Shown here in pieces: positions 43,900 to 53,057 of a stretch of 64,000 nt of DNA (position 1 is the stretch's first letter; every line of letters begins with the position of its first letter). Below the pieces are notes generated by a model, which worked only from the letters and a program-made list of their open reading frames with translations, ran no database searches and was not told the origin of the DNA. The DNA is from Chryseobacterium cheonjiense (lineage in GTDB: Bacteria > Bacteroidota > Bacteroidia > Flavobacteriales > Weeksellaceae). A program made the translations under genes and the position numbers. The DNA is taken from positions 372,001 through 436,000 of the forward strand of contig NZ_JABBGF010000002.1 of NCBI RefSeq assembly GCF_012927265.1. Direction: 5' to 3'.

Positions 43900-44634
43900 T
43901 TAAACCGGATTATTTACAATCTCAGCAGAGCTTGAAATCTGATCTGCAAAATAGCGTTCAAGATCTTTAAGGGTTTCAGGATTGGTCTGAATATCTTTTA
44001 CCAGCTGTCCTTTATTGACCACAACAATTCGGTTACATACTTCCGTTGTGTGTGAAAGATCATGGCTGGAGATCAGGAACGTCACGCCCTCTTGTTTCGA
44101 GAGTTCTTTAATCAGGTTTTTAAGCTTGATCTGGGTAGAAGGATCTAGGTTGGCAAAAGGCTCATCGAGGATAATGATCTCCGGATTTCCGATAATGGCG
44201 CCCACGATGCCTACTTTTTTCTGGTTTCCCTTAGAAAGGTCGCGTACATATTTACCGGAATTTAAAATTTCTCCACTGAAAAGATCATGAAACTGTTTTA
44301 AAAATTCATCAACGGAAGCCTTGTTCTGTCCTCTTAATTCGCCGATAAAATAAAAATACTCTTCCGGGGTAAGATAACCGATAAGGAAAGAATCGTCTAC
44401 AAAAGCGGAAACTTTATTTTTCCATGCTTCGGATTCATCTACCTTGATTCCGTCGATACTTACATAGCCTGTCGTAGCCTGGATAAGATCCAGCATTAGA
44501 CTGAACAGTGTCGTTTTTCCCGCACCGTTGTTTCCTACCAAGCCGAAAGTTTCACCATTCGGGATTTCAAGATGTTCTATATTTAAAACGGTTGCTTTAC
44601 CGTATGTTTTCGTTAAATTATTAATTGTGATCAT
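43900..44634 (-). CDS. ABC transporter ATP-binding protein
   Basis: A 244-residue nucleotide-binding subunit. Walker A is GNNGAGKTTLF (about 35-45), the ABC signature reads LSKGNQKKVGI (about 134-144), Walker B is PEIIILDEPFANLDPST, and the switch His lies in ISSHDLSHT. The domain has the CcmA/drug-exporter type layout with no second NBD. It is 1 nt after the permease gene that precedes it, so the two form one transporter. Confidence 0.93.
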   Translation of the reverse strand: MITINNLTKTYGKATVLNIEHLEIPNGETFGLVGNNGAGKTTLFSLMLDLIQATTGYVSIDGIKVDESEAWKNKVSAFVDDSFLIGYLTPEEYFYFIGELRGQNKASVDEFLKQFHDLFSGEILNSGKYVRDLSKGNQKKVGIVGAIIGNPEIIILDEPFANLDPSTQIKLKNLIKELSKQEGVTFLISSHDLSHTTEVCNRIVVVNKGQLVKDIQTNPETLKDLERYFADQISSSAEIVNNPV

Positions 44635-44635
44635 A

Positions 44636-46102
44636 TTAGTCTTTATTTTTGAATGCTTCTAATGTACTGTATTTTTCTACCTTGTAATGTTTTACGATAA
44701 TATCGAATATTTTTTCTCTAAGTAAAAATCCGATCAGCCCCAAAAAAGCTACGCTTATGACTCCGGCCTCAATTCCCAGAGAATATTTTACAATTGCAAA
44801 TACTGCCATCGGCAAAAGCATCTTAGGAATCAGCAGCAGCAAAGATTTCATGTTGAAACTGTTCTTCTGCCCGAATCTTTTCTCTTTTGCATTCAGGTCG
44901 ATCTGCATTTTATTGAAAGCTCCCGACCAGAGGGTGAACTGAGAATTTACCCCGATATTATAAATTCCTGCTGCAAAAAAAGTGAGGTACATTTCCCAGC
45001 CAAAATAAGCATAGCAGATCGCAAGAATCATTGAGAAGCCTGTCACGATATTCATCAGCCACCATTTTGCTTTCAGATATTCTTTGTAAGGCACATTTAG
45101 GGTCATCATCAGAGGATAATAAGAACTGTCGAAAGCAGGAACCCGCTGACCGAACATAAACTGGAAGCCTCCCGTTACAAATAACCCCATAAACATCATC
45201 ATAGCCGGTGTTTTATAAATAGGAGACGAGAACATCAGAAGCCCATAGAAAAGAAACAAAATACTGCCCCATAAGATGCCTTTGGTAACTTTGTTTCGCT
45301 TCAGCAATTTAATATCATTATTGATAAACGTCCCAATGGCGCCATATTTATTCAGGAACATGATATTCTCTGTTTTTCCGACCTCTTTTTTGGCCTCCAA
45401 GCCTTCATCCAGATAAAATATCTGTCGGATATGACTGAAGCAGATTTTCCATAAAGCAGAAAACAATACAACGGAAATTACTATAAAATAAGGTCTTTCG
45501 TAAAAATTAAAGAAAAACTTTTCAGAATAATCCAGAACAGGAACAATATTATAATAAGCTAATGCTGCCACTCCTGTAAAAATACAGCCGACAACAATGG
45601 CAACGATCTCTATATCATTGAAAAGAATGTTGATAAAGTTATTCAGATAGAATAGCAGGGAAATTCCTACGAGCCAAGCCACGACACCTGATGCATTATA
45701 TCCATTGAACAATGCAATAATGGCAAAGGTGATCAGAAACAGGGAATTCAGCCAGCTGAAAGCAGACAGAAAAGTCTTTCCAACCATATAATTAACCAAT
45801 GTTTTTTTGGAAATATTAAGGGTAAGAAAAGGCTTGATGTTTTGGGTAGGTAATTCCTGCCAGATGTATTTCACAATAAGATCTACCGCCCAGGCTGCAA
45901 TCATAAATCTTGAAACAACTTGTACGGGATTTTGGTGCATCTCTTCCTGAATGTAGAAGAATGCGCCAAATGCTCCTCCCACCAGACATGCCATAAAGTA
46001 AAGAATCCCAATAAAGCGAAGAATTTTCATCGCCAGATTAACCCCTAAAGAACTGCCTCGAAAAAAACTTTTGAATTCTAATTTCAGGAATTTTACAAAC
46101 AT
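44636..46102 (-). CDS. DUF5687-family ABC transporter permease
   Basis: A 488-residue polytopic membrane protein with about 10 to 12 hydrophobic segments, recognised as the Bacteroidota DUF5687 family. It starts FVKFLKLEFKSFFRGSSLG and has paired segments typical of ABC-2-like permeases, with a central soluble loop (about 225-255). It ends 1 nt before the ATPase gene. Together they form an exporter of unknown substrate; the absence of a periplasmic binding protein supports export. Confidence 0.85.
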   Translation of the reverse strand: MFVKFLKLEFKSFFRGSSLGVNLAMKILRFIGILYFMACLVGGAFGAFFYIQEEMHQNPVQVVSRFMIAAWAVDLIVKYIWQELPTQNIKPFLTLNISKKTLVNYMVGKTFLSAFSWLNSLFLITFAIIALFNGYNASGVVAWLVGISLLFYLNNFINILFNDIEIVAIVVGCIFTGVAALAYYNIVPVLDYSEKFFFNFYERPYFIVISVVLFSALWKICFSHIRQIFYLDEGLEAKKEVGKTENIMFLNKYGAIGTFINNDIKLLKRNKVTKGILWGSILFLFYGLLMFSSPIYKTPAMMMFMGLFVTGGFQFMFGQRVPAFDSSYYPLMMTLNVPYKEYLKAKWWLMNIVTGFSMILAICYAYFGWEMYLTFFAAGIYNIGVNSQFTLWSGAFNKMQIDLNAKEKRFGQKNSFNMKSLLLLIPKMLLPMAVFAIVKYSLGIEAGVISVAFLGLIGFLLREKIFDIIVKHYKVEKYSTLEAFKNKD

Positions 46103-46220
46103 AGTTATCTTTTATTACATTAGTTTGTATAAAGATGCAATTGTTACAATTTTTAACTTTTAATCAGGATGTATTTTACAGTAATCAAAATAAACCTGCT
46201 TAGAATCACCCGACACCTAC

Positions 46221-46355
46221 GGAAGTTCCAAACAGTCTGCGTAGGTCTTCAGCAGTTCTCCGTTTGTTTAAAACATTTTGCGGGGAACCAACGGAGGTCT
46301 CCGGAAGTCTCCCGCAAGTTGCAGGAAACCAAAGAACATCTCCGGAAGTCTCAAA
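46221..46355. repeat. Degenerate short repeat with 10-bp period
   Basis: Within the 440-nt gap 46103-46542, AAGT, CAGT, AGGT and CAGT lie at 46223, 46233, 46243 and 46253, exactly 10 bp apart. After a gap the theme resumes at 46295, 46305 and 46316 (AGGT, AAGT, AAGT) and TCTCCGGAAGTCT occurs twice. The unit is about GGAAGTCTCC. Overlapping frames coding for SPEVS-type repeats are by-products. Confidence 0.6.
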
Positions 46356-46458
46356 CATGCTGTTGGTAAGCTCAGGAGATTTTAGCTATATAAAAAGAGA
46401 TACAGGTTATCATTCTTTAGGAGTTAAACGTATGATTAGAAATGTTAATACTATATTT

Positions 46459-46481
46459 AGATCCTTTCAGGATGACAAACT
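46459..46481 (+). repeat. Short dispersed repeat, copy 2
   Basis: AGATCCTTTCAGGATGACAA plus ACT, the same as 9057-9078 apart from one inserted G. Confidence 0.5.
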
Positions 46482-46490
46482 AAATTTAAA

Positions 46491-46520
46491 AAAAGACCTC
46501 TGAAAAATTCGGAAGTCTTT
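46491..46520 (-). terminator. Weak terminator-like hairpin past recN
   Basis: AAAAGACCTC and GGAAGTCTTT form an imperfect stem with a 10-nt loop. On the minus strand an A/T-rich run follows. It is the only candidate for ending the recN transcript. Confidence 0.4.
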
Positions 46521-46542
46521 ATATGTTTTAAATTAATTCAAT

Positions 46543-48192
46543 TTAGCCTATTAATTCTTTAGCCTGCGCCAACGCTGCTTCTGTGATTTTACTTCCGGAA
46601 AGAAGCTGCGCTATTTCATTGAGCTTTTCCTCATCACTTAAAGGAACGATGGTGGATTGCGTTCTTCCGGCAACATCCTGCTTTACCACTTTATAATTGT
46701 TGTTTCCTTTTGCAGCAACCTGAGCGAGGTGAGAAATCACGATCAGCTGCATATCGGCAGACATTTCGCGCATCAGGTTTCCGATCTCTTCCGCTACTTT
46801 TCCGGAAACTCCGGTATCGATCTCATCTAAAATTAAGGTCGGAAGCTCATCACTCTCGGCAATAATTTTCTTTACAGCCAGCATCACCCTCGATCTTTCA
46901 CCACCGGAAATGGCGGTCTGAATAGGTTTTAAAGGAAATCCGGAATTGGCCTGAAACAACAGCTGAATATTTTCTTTCCCAAATTGATTGAAATCTGCAG
47001 CATTCTGCAATTCAATATCCACTCTGGCTTTCTCAAGGCCTAATTTTTTAAGTAAAGCTTCTGCTTTCTTAATGAAGACAGGAATATGTTTTTTTCTGTT
47101 TTTTGATAATGTGCCGGATAATGCCTGAAGTGATTTTTCTTTTTTAGCAATATTGGCCTGAATTTCTTCAATCTGGAATTCCAGCTCAGAAGCTCCCTGC
47201 TGTTCTCCCGAAAGCTGATCTCTGATTTCTTTTAACCCCGAAACATCAGCAACATTATGCTTTACAAAAAGGTTGTTGATCCTGTTATTCAATTCGATTA
47301 ACAGAAACAGATTTTCTGGATTGACTTCAATATTTTCCGCCTCATTTTCCAGTTCAGAAATGATGTCTTTCAGTTCCACAAAAGAAGCTTCCAGTCTTTC
47401 ATCAAGCTCTGCAAAGCCCGCGGATACTTCTGCAATTCTGGAGAGTTTGTTCTTAGCTTCATTAAAAAATGAAAAAATCCCTACCTCTTCCTGATGAAAC
47501 CTCGACAGTACCTGAGCCAGATTATCAGAGATCATTTCAGCATTTTCCTGGGTGGAAAGTTGGTTCTGAAGCTCTTCATAATCTATATCATCCAGATGGA
47601 GCTCTTCCAGCTCATTGAGAAGAAATGTTTTATAATCGCTTTCCTTATTGGCTTCCGAAAGCTGTGTCTGAAGTTTCTTAAGCTGTATTTTAAGACTTTG
47701 AAAATCTGAAAATTGATTCTGATAATCATGGATGATCTGCCTGTTTTCAGAAAGCCCGTCGATGATTTTAAACTGATATTCTGCCGTAAAAAGATTGGAT
47801 GTTTCAAACTGCGAATGAATATCAATCAGTTGAGAAGACAGTTCTTTTAAAATATCAAGAGTAACCGGAACATCATTAATAAATGCCCGTGATTTTCCTG
47901 AAGGTAAGATTTCCCTTCGGATGATGGTCTGATGTTCATAATCCAGATCGTTTTCAATAAAGAATTTTTTAAACTGATTATTTAAAGAAAACTCGGTTTC
48001 AACGATGCTTTTTTCTTCTGCTTTTGAGATTGATTTTACATCTGCCCTTTCTCCAAGGATCAGTCGCAAAGCACCCAAAATAATAGATTTCCCGGCACCG
48101 GTTTCCCCGGTGATTACCTGCAGACCGTTATGTAATGACACTTCAAGGGTGTCAATAAGGGCAAAATTTTTAATGTATATTCTCGAAAGCAT
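46543..48192 (-). CDS. recN: DNA repair protein RecN
   Basis: A 549-residue SMC-like ATPase acting in double-strand break repair. Walker A is ITGETGAGKSIILGALRLIL (about 28-47). The long coiled-coil arms (about 150-370) are rich in Leu/Glu/Lys. The ABC signature reads AISGGERSRVMLAVKKII and Walker B is TLILDEIDTGVSGKVAEEIG. The N-terminus MLSRIYIKNFALIDTLEVSL is typical. It is the last gene of the bamD-rpoZ-coaBC-DUF4835-recN series on this strand. Confidence 0.95.
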   Translation of the reverse strand: MLSRIYIKNFALIDTLEVSLHNGLQVITGETGAGKSIILGALRLILGERADVKSISKAEEKSIVETEFSLNNQFKKFFIENDLDYEHQTIIRREILPSGKSRAFINDVPVTLDILKELSSQLIDIHSQFETSNLFTAEYQFKIIDGLSENRQIIHDYQNQFSDFQSLKIQLKKLQTQLSEANKESDYKTFLLNELEELHLDDIDYEELQNQLSTQENAEMISDNLAQVLSRFHQEEVGIFSFFNEAKNKLSRIAEVSAGFAELDERLEASFVELKDIISELENEAENIEVNPENLFLLIELNNRINNLFVKHNVADVSGLKEIRDQLSGEQQGASELEFQIEEIQANIAKKEKSLQALSGTLSKNRKKHIPVFIKKAEALLKKLGLEKARVDIELQNAADFNQFGKENIQLLFQANSGFPLKPIQTAISGGERSRVMLAVKKIIAESDELPTLILDEIDTGVSGKVAEEIGNLMREMSADMQLIVISHLAQVAAKGNNNYKVVKQDVAGRTQSTIVPLSDEEKLNEIAQLLSGSKITEAALAQAKELIG

Positions 48193-48257
48193 TGATAATA
48201 GCGATTATTTTAGCTATTGCAAATATAGAACATTAGATTTCAGGATTCAAGTGAAGA

Positions 48258-49166
48258 TTACTGTTTCCACTTGTTCCAACGGGACTCTGTACTTTTAGGG
48301 GAAAGAATGATCAATTCATTTTTCAGATCTGCCAGAACGATCCCTCCGTTGTTCCCGGAATTGAAAATATTGAAAATTTCATCGGCCTTCGTATCCATAA
48401 AAAGATTAAAGAAATAGGCCTGCTGAAAAGAATTTTCATACTGTTTCAACTGCATTAGGGCATCAAAAATCACTTTCTTTGCAGCAGTCTGATCCTGGTT
48501 AAAAAGATTATCCAGTCCTGCTCTATGGTAAGAATAGATCGTTGCCCGCACCTGGCTCCAGTTCGGGCTCATGATTTCTTTGATCAAAACAGAACGGCTT
48601 CTCGGTTCGTTAATCTGCTTCCATCCGTCATACGTATTTTGAGATTCTCCGTTCTGGGCAATCTGCTGTGCTTTCTGAAACCATTGGGTTCCTGCCATCG
48701 ACTGAAAGCTGTCTGCATCAACACCCAAAATTACGTAAACATAGAAACTGATGACATCAATAAGATTTTTCCCCGAAAACTGTCTTTCATTGAAAATAAG
48801 GTTTTCATTCTCTATATAATCAAAAGAAAAACGCTGATCCTGAAGGTTGAGAAGCGGTGATTCATACGTTGTATTATATACAGGGCGAACCGCCTGTACA
48901 ACGATATTTCCTCTGAAACGGTTTCCGTCTCTTTCGCTAATGACGATTGCAAAATTTGATTTTATTTTCTCGAAATTCTGGAGTCTTTTCCCGGTCCAGC
49001 TTGTGTTATTGATAAAATCCCGGAGACTTTTCTCCAATGCTTTGTAAGCCGACTGGTTACTTCCTCCCAGCTGTTGGGCATTTACCTGTACGGTAGCCAG
49101 CAGCTCCTGAGAAAAACTAAGATTATACAAAAAGAGAAGTAAAAATATGCTTATAATTTTTTTCAT
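48258..49166 (-). CDS. DUF4835-family exported protein
   Basis: A 302-residue protein of the Bacteroidota DUF4835 family. The start at 49166 places a signal peptide (MKKIISIFLLLFLYNLSFSQ) at the N-terminus; a longer frame to 49256 lacks one. Family-typical text follows: LATVQVNAQQLGGSNQSAYK, LQNFEKIKSNFAI, SPLLNLQDQRFSFDYIENE. The function is unknown; its constant place beside coaBC and recN across the phylum suggests an envelope role. Here it has been parted from coaBC by a plus-strand cassette. Confidence 0.85.
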   Translation of the reverse strand: MKKIISIFLLLFLYNLSFSQELLATVQVNAQQLGGSNQSAYKALEKSLRDFINNTSWTGKRLQNFEKIKSNFAIVISERDGNRFRGNIVVQAVRPVYNTTYESPLLNLQDQRFSFDYIENENLIFNERQFSGKNLIDVISFYVYVILGVDADSFQSMAGTQWFQKAQQIAQNGESQNTYDGWKQINEPRSRSVLIKEIMSPNWSQVRATIYSYHRAGLDNLFNQDQTAAKKVIFDALMQLKQYENSFQQAYFFNLFMDTKADEIFNIFNSGNNGGIVLADLKNELIILSPKSTESRWNKWKQ

Positions 49167-49392
49167 TTTTATAGTAAAGATTGAGAACGGAAATTTATTA
49201 AAATTATTCTTATCAAACGATAAAAATATCCGGAATTGAGTGCCGGATATTGGCATTTTATACTAAAAACAGAAATCCTAAGGTCTAAAGAGAAAATTGT
49301 CCATCAACTTGCGTAAATAATCCATTTTAAAGTTCCCTCCGCTGTAGCAATTTTGTACTGTCAATAATGACACAACATAAAACATAAAAAAA

Positions 49393-49926
49393 ATGACACA
49401 TTTTCAAGTTCCGGCAAGAGATGAAGTATCTGCGGAAAATCAAGAGATTTTTGATAATCTTAAAAAAAATTTAGGCATGGTTCCTAACCTGTATGCGGTA
49501 ATGGCATCATCTGAAACCGCACTAAAAAACTATCTTGCTTTTCAGAATGCCAAAACCTCCCTTTCAAACAAAGAAAAACAGGCTGTAAATTTAATAGTAA
49601 GCCAGGTAAATGATTGTCACTACTGTCAGTCGGCACATACGCTGTTAGGTACCCTGGCCGGATTCACAGAAGAGCAGACTATTGAAATCAGAAAAGGAAA
49701 TGTTTCTTTTGATCATCAACTGAATACCCTGGTTACTCTTGCAAAAGAAATAACCCTTAAAAGAGGATTTGCCTCAGACGAGACTGTCGACGCTTTTATC
49801 AATGCCGGTTACACAAAAGCACATGTGGTGGAGCTTGTATTATTGATTGCAGAAAAAACAGCAATGAACTATCTGCATGCGGTCACAAAAGTAGAAATCG
49901 ATTTTCCGCCGGCTAAAGTTATTTAA
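49393..49926 (+). CDS. Carboxymuconolactone decarboxylase/AhpD-like protein
   Basis: A 177-residue helical protein of the CMD/AhpD superfamily. The redox-type motif CHYCQSAHTLLG (Cys-x-x-Cys, His two or three after) lies at about 76-87, as in peroxidase-related AhpD-like proteins. It may act in peroxide or alkylhydroperoxide defence. It is the first gene of a three-gene plus-strand group ending with an AraC regulator; a terminator-like hairpin follows at once. Confidence 0.87.
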   Translation: MTHFQVPARDEVSAENQEIFDNLKKNLGMVPNLYAVMASSETALKNYLAFQNAKTSLSNKEKQAVNLIVSQVNDCHYCQSAHTLLGTLAGFTEEQTIEIRKGNVSFDHQLNTLVTLAKEITLKRGFASDETVDAFINAGYTKAHVVELVLLIAEKTAMNYLHAVTKVEIDFPPAKVI

Positions 49927-49937
49927 ATTTCAACTCT

Positions 49938-49979
49938 AAAAATGATGCTGTCATTTTATCATATTGCAGCATCATTTTT
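49938..49979 (+). terminator. Hairpin between the AhpD-like and DUF1348 genes
   Basis: AAAAATGATGCTG pairs perfectly with CAGCATCATTTTT (13 bp, 16-nt loop) and ends in a T-run. It may end the first gene's transcript or lower expression of the next two. Confidence 0.7.
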
Positions 49980-49993
49980 ATAACAAAAAAAGA

Positions 49994-50410
49994 ATGGAAG
50001 AAAAAAAATTACCTCTGCCGCCGTTTACAATGGAAACTGCTTTACAAAAAGTTCAGATGACCGAAGATGCATGGAATACAAGAGATCCCGAAAAAGTCTG
50101 CCTGGCTTATACGGAAAATACCGAATGGAGAAACCGAACTGATTTCATTAACGGAAGAGAGGAAGTAAAGCAGTTTTTAAAAAAGAAATGGGAAAAAGAG
50201 CTGGAATATAAGCTCAAAAAGGAACTATGGGGTTTCAGAGAAAACCGAATGGCTGTACGGTTTGAATATGAATGGCGCGACAAGACCGGGCAATGGTTTC
50301 GCAGCTATGGAAATGAGCTTTGGGAATTTGATGAGAACGGATATATGCAAAAGAGATTTGCAAGCATCAATGATCTTCCGATTAAAGAAACAGAGCGTAT
50401 ATTAAAATAA
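49994..50410 (+). CDS. DUF1348/NTF2-like small protein
   Basis: A 138-residue protein starting at ATG 49994 ([20 protein letters not shown]), since the upstream frame has no better start. The NTF2-like cone fold is suggested by [19 protein letters not shown]-type text (here [20 protein letters not shown]), [20 protein letters not shown] and [20 protein letters not shown]. The family is DUF1348; no catalytic role is assigned. It ends 12 nt before the AraC gene and is probably co-transcribed with it. Confidence 0.83.
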   Translation: MEEKKLPLPPFTMETALQKVQMTEDAWNTRDPEKVCLAYTENTEWRNRTDFINGREEVKQFLKKKWEKELEYKLKKELWGFRENRMAVRFEYEWRDKTGQWFRSYGNELWEFDENGYMQKRFASINDLPIKETERILK

Positions 50411-50422
50411 TATATTTGTGAT

Positions 50423-51307
50423 ATGGAAAATCAAATGGTGCATACTCTTATCAATCCCCAGAACGGAAATCTGGCGTTCAAAATTTTTTCATTTGAAGAT
50501 GGTTGTTATTTTGATCATATTCAACGCAATAATTATTATTCTCTGATATGGTTTCATCAGGGAAATGGCATTGTAAGAGCTGATTTTTCCGAACATGAAT
50601 TTGCTGCCGGAAGCCTTTTTGCCTTTTCGCCGTATCAACCTTTTATGATAAGTTCAGGGAAACAGATCAGTGGTATTGCATTACAGTTTCATCCGGATTT
50701 TTTCTGCATTCACAAACATCAGACAGAGGTTGCCTGCAACGGGATATTGTTCAATAACATTTACAATCCGCCATTTGTAACTATTGATGAAGGTACTTCT
50801 TTAAAACTCAGCATGCTTCTGGAGCAGATGAAATCCGAAATACAAAATCCGGCGTTAGCTCAATATGAGCTATTAATTTCTTACCTGAAAATATTTTTAA
50901 TTGCTTTATGCCGGCTAAAGACAGAACAGGAACCGGGTGCTTTCCGGGCTACAGCAGATCTGAAAGAGCCATTTATTCTTCAAAGCCTTAAAGAGGCCAT
51001 TGAAAGGGATTTTAAGACGAAACATTCGGCCAGTGATTATGCGGAATCTTTAAATATTTCTGTTAAAGCTTTAGCTAAAATTACAAAGGGGTATTTCAAC
51101 AGAACACTTACGGAACTGATTTCAGAAAGAATAATTATTGAAGCCAAAAGAGAGCTTTATCTCAGCAACAAAGCAGTAAAAGAAATTGCATTTGAACTGG
51201 GTTATCAGGATGAATATTATTTCAGCAGATTCTTCAAAGCTAACGTGAGCATTTCTCCTCAGATGTACAGGGAAACCGTAGGTTTTGGCCGCAGCATGTT
51301 TAATTAA
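50423..51307 (+). CDS. AraC-family transcriptional regulator
   Basis: A 294-residue regulator. The N-terminal cupin-like sensing domain (residues 20-130) holds SLIWFHQGNGIVRADFSEHE and FAAGSLFAFSPYQPFMI. The C-terminal double HTH (about 190-290) reads DYAESLNISVKALAKITKGY and AKRELYLSNKAVKEIAFELG, then YQDEYYFSRFFKANVSISPQ, the standard AraC signature. It probably controls the two genes before it. Its coding strand opposes coaBC, which ends 60 nt on. Confidence 0.93.
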   Translation: MENQMVHTLINPQNGNLAFKIFSFEDGCYFDHIQRNNYYSLIWFHQGNGIVRADFSEHEFAAGSLFAFSPYQPFMISSGKQISGIALQFHPDFFCIHKHQTEVACNGILFNNIYNPPFVTIDEGTSLKLSMLLEQMKSEIQNPALAQYELLISYLKIFLIALCRLKTEQEPGAFRATADLKEPFILQSLKEAIERDFKTKHSASDYAESLNISVKALAKITKGYFNRTLTELISERIIIEAKRELYLSNKAVKEIAFELGYQDEYYFSRFFKANVSISPQMYRETVGFGRSMFN

Positions 51308-51367
51308 CCAAATTGTTACTTTTCATGAACCGCAAAAACTTTAAATAAAATAAATAACTTAAACTGA

Positions 51368-52573
51368 TTATTTATTTAAAAGCTGATCTTCGATACAGTT
51401 CAGAATATCCTTAGCGACCTCATCTTTAGATTTCAGATCAAATTCTTTCTTTTCGGTCCTTGTAAATATTTTTATCTTATTGGTATCATTCTTAAATCCT
51501 GCTCCTTCATCACGAAGAGAATTCAGGACGATCATATCAAGATTTTTCTTTTCAAATTTTGCTTTGGCATTTTCTTCTTCATTTTGAGTTTCCAATGCGA
51601 AACCGACCAAAAACTGATGCGTTTTTTTCTCACCCATCGTTTTAAGAATATCCGGATTTTTAATCAGTTCGATCGTTAAATTATCGTCATTCTTTTTAAT
51701 TTTTTCCTTCGCTACCTCTTTGGGAGCATAGTCGGCAACAGCTGCGCTCGCAATTCCGACATCTGCGGAATCATAAAATTCAAAAACTTTTGCCAGCATT
51801 TCTTTTGCGGAAATTACTTTATGCAGCTCAATGTTTTTGTGAACTGCTTGCTCAGCACTTGGTCCCGAAATCAAAATAACTCTCGCACCTCTTTTGGAAG
51901 CTTCTTCTGCAAGAGAGAAACCCATTTTACCTGAAGAATGATTCCCGATGAATCTTACGGGATCAATCGCTTCGTAAGTAGGTCCCGCTGTAATTAAAAC
52001 GGTTTTGCCTTCCAGCGTTTTCTTTATCTCCGAATTAAAAAAATCTTCAATGATCCTGCTAATGGTTGAAGGTTCCGACATTCTTCCCTGTCCGCTCAGT
52101 CCGCTTGCCAGTTCCCCGGTCTCAGCAGGAATAATAACATGTCCGAAGCTTTCCGCGAGCTCAAGGTTTCTTCTGGTTGAAGGATGTGCATACATATCGA
52201 GATCCATTGCAGGAGCGATAAAAACAGGACATTTTGCGGACATATAGGTTGCTATCACCAGATTATCACACATTCCGTGAACCATTTTGGAAAGGGTATT
52301 TGCCGTACATGGAGCCATAATCATCACATCCGCCCACAATGCCATCTCTACATGACTGTTCCACGTTCCGTTATCGCTGTAAAAATCTGAGTATACCGGT
52401 TTTTTGGAGAGTGTGGAAATACTGAGCTTTGTCACGAAATGTTCTGCGTCAGGTGTCATGATGACCTGTACTTCCGCACCTTTTTTAATAAAATCCCTGA
52501 TCAGAAAGTGAATTTTGTATGCTGCAATTCCTCCAGAAACCGCAATGAGAATTTTTTTCCCGGAAAGACTCAT
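51368..52573 (-). CDS. coaBC: Bifunctional phosphopantothenoylcysteine decarboxylase/synthetase
   Basis: A 401-residue enzyme for two successive steps of coenzyme A synthesis. The N-terminal flavoprotein CoaC domain has VSGGIAAYKIHF (about 12-23), the catalytic His in SHVEMALWADV and PAMDLDMYAHP with the substrate clamp (MCDNLVIATYM before it). The C-terminal CoaB domain starts at VLITAGPTYEAIDPVRFIGN and continues HSSGKMGFSLAEEA. It completes, with coaX, two CoA-pathway genes in the window. It is preceded by rpoZ and bamD on the same strand. Confidence 0.95.
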   Translation of the reverse strand: MSLSGKKILIAVSGGIAAYKIHFLIRDFIKKGAEVQVIMTPDAEHFVTKLSISTLSKKPVYSDFYSDNGTWNSHVEMALWADVMIMAPCTANTLSKMVHGMCDNLVIATYMSAKCPVFIAPAMDLDMYAHPSTRRNLELAESFGHVIIPAETGELASGLSGQGRMSEPSTISRIIEDFFNSEIKKTLEGKTVLITAGPTYEAIDPVRFIGNHSSGKMGFSLAEEASKRGARVILISGPSAEQAVHKNIELHKVISAKEMLAKVFEFYDSADVGIASAAVADYAPKEVAKEKIKKNDDNLTIELIKNPDILKTMGEKKTHQFLVGFALETQNEEENAKAKFEKKNLDMIVLNSLRDEGAGFKNDTNKIKIFTRTEKKEFDLKSKDEVAKDILNCIEDQLLNK

Positions 52574-52692
52574 TCCATTTAATTTTAAGAATACTAAATT
52601 ACTTATTTTTTCTTAGAAAGCTGTTTCAACAACAAAGGTCATAAAGAAAAGATTTCCTTTATGACCCTTATTTATTAAAAATACATTGATTC

Positions 52693-53016
52693 TTATTTTC
52701 TTTCTTCAGTTTTTCTGAAGTAAATATCTTCGTTCAGCCACTCTTCGATAGCAATAGAAGTTGGTTTCGGAAGCTTTTCGTAATGCTTTGAGATTTCGAT
52801 CTGCTCTCTGTTTTCGAAAACTTCTTCTAATGTAGAATTGTGAACAGCAAACTCATCAAGCTTATTGTGCAGCTCCGTACGGATTTCAGCATTGATCTGC
52901 TCTGCTCTTTTTCCCATGATAACAATCGCTTCGTAGATTGAGCCTACTTTGTCTTCAATCTTATCCTTATCGTAAGTAATGGTATTTACTTCTGCTTTTG
53001 TATCTTTTACACTCAT
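52693..53016 (-). CDS. rpoZ: DNA-directed RNA polymerase omega subunit (Bacteroidota type)
   Basis: A 107-residue protein of the RpoZ/Rpb6 family, which helps assemble RNA polymerase. The family segment DKIEDKVGSIYEAIVIMGKRAEQI, in two parts (DKIEDKVGSIYEAIV, then IMGKRAEQINAEI), lies at about 20-45. The C-terminal part (STLEEVFENREQIEISKHYE) is typical for this phylum. Its fixed place between bamD and coaBC supports the name. An imperfect hairpin (52637-52666) lies between it and coaBC. Confidence 0.88.
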   Translation of the reverse strand: MSVKDTKAEVNTITYDKDKIEDKVGSIYEAIVIMGKRAEQINAEIRTELHNKLDEFAVHNSTLEEVFENREQIEISKHYEKLPKPTSIAIEEWLNEDIYFRKTEERK

Positions 53017-53057
53017 TTTGAGAATATTATTTTTATTTAAGTTCGCAAATTTACGAA

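Noticed and set aside
46221-46355. CRISPR array
   Set aside because: The unit is about 10 bp and degenerate with no spacers of constant length, and no cas genes are present.
46169-46503. Two overlapping frames (66 and 79 codons) coding SPEVS-like repeats
   Set aside because: They are by-products of the 10-bp periodic array and lack start signals or conservation clues.
52637-52666. Hairpin between rpoZ and coaBC as a true terminator
   Set aside because: The stem is 10 bp but no T-run follows on the minus strand, and coaBC is usually co-transcribed with rpoZ.
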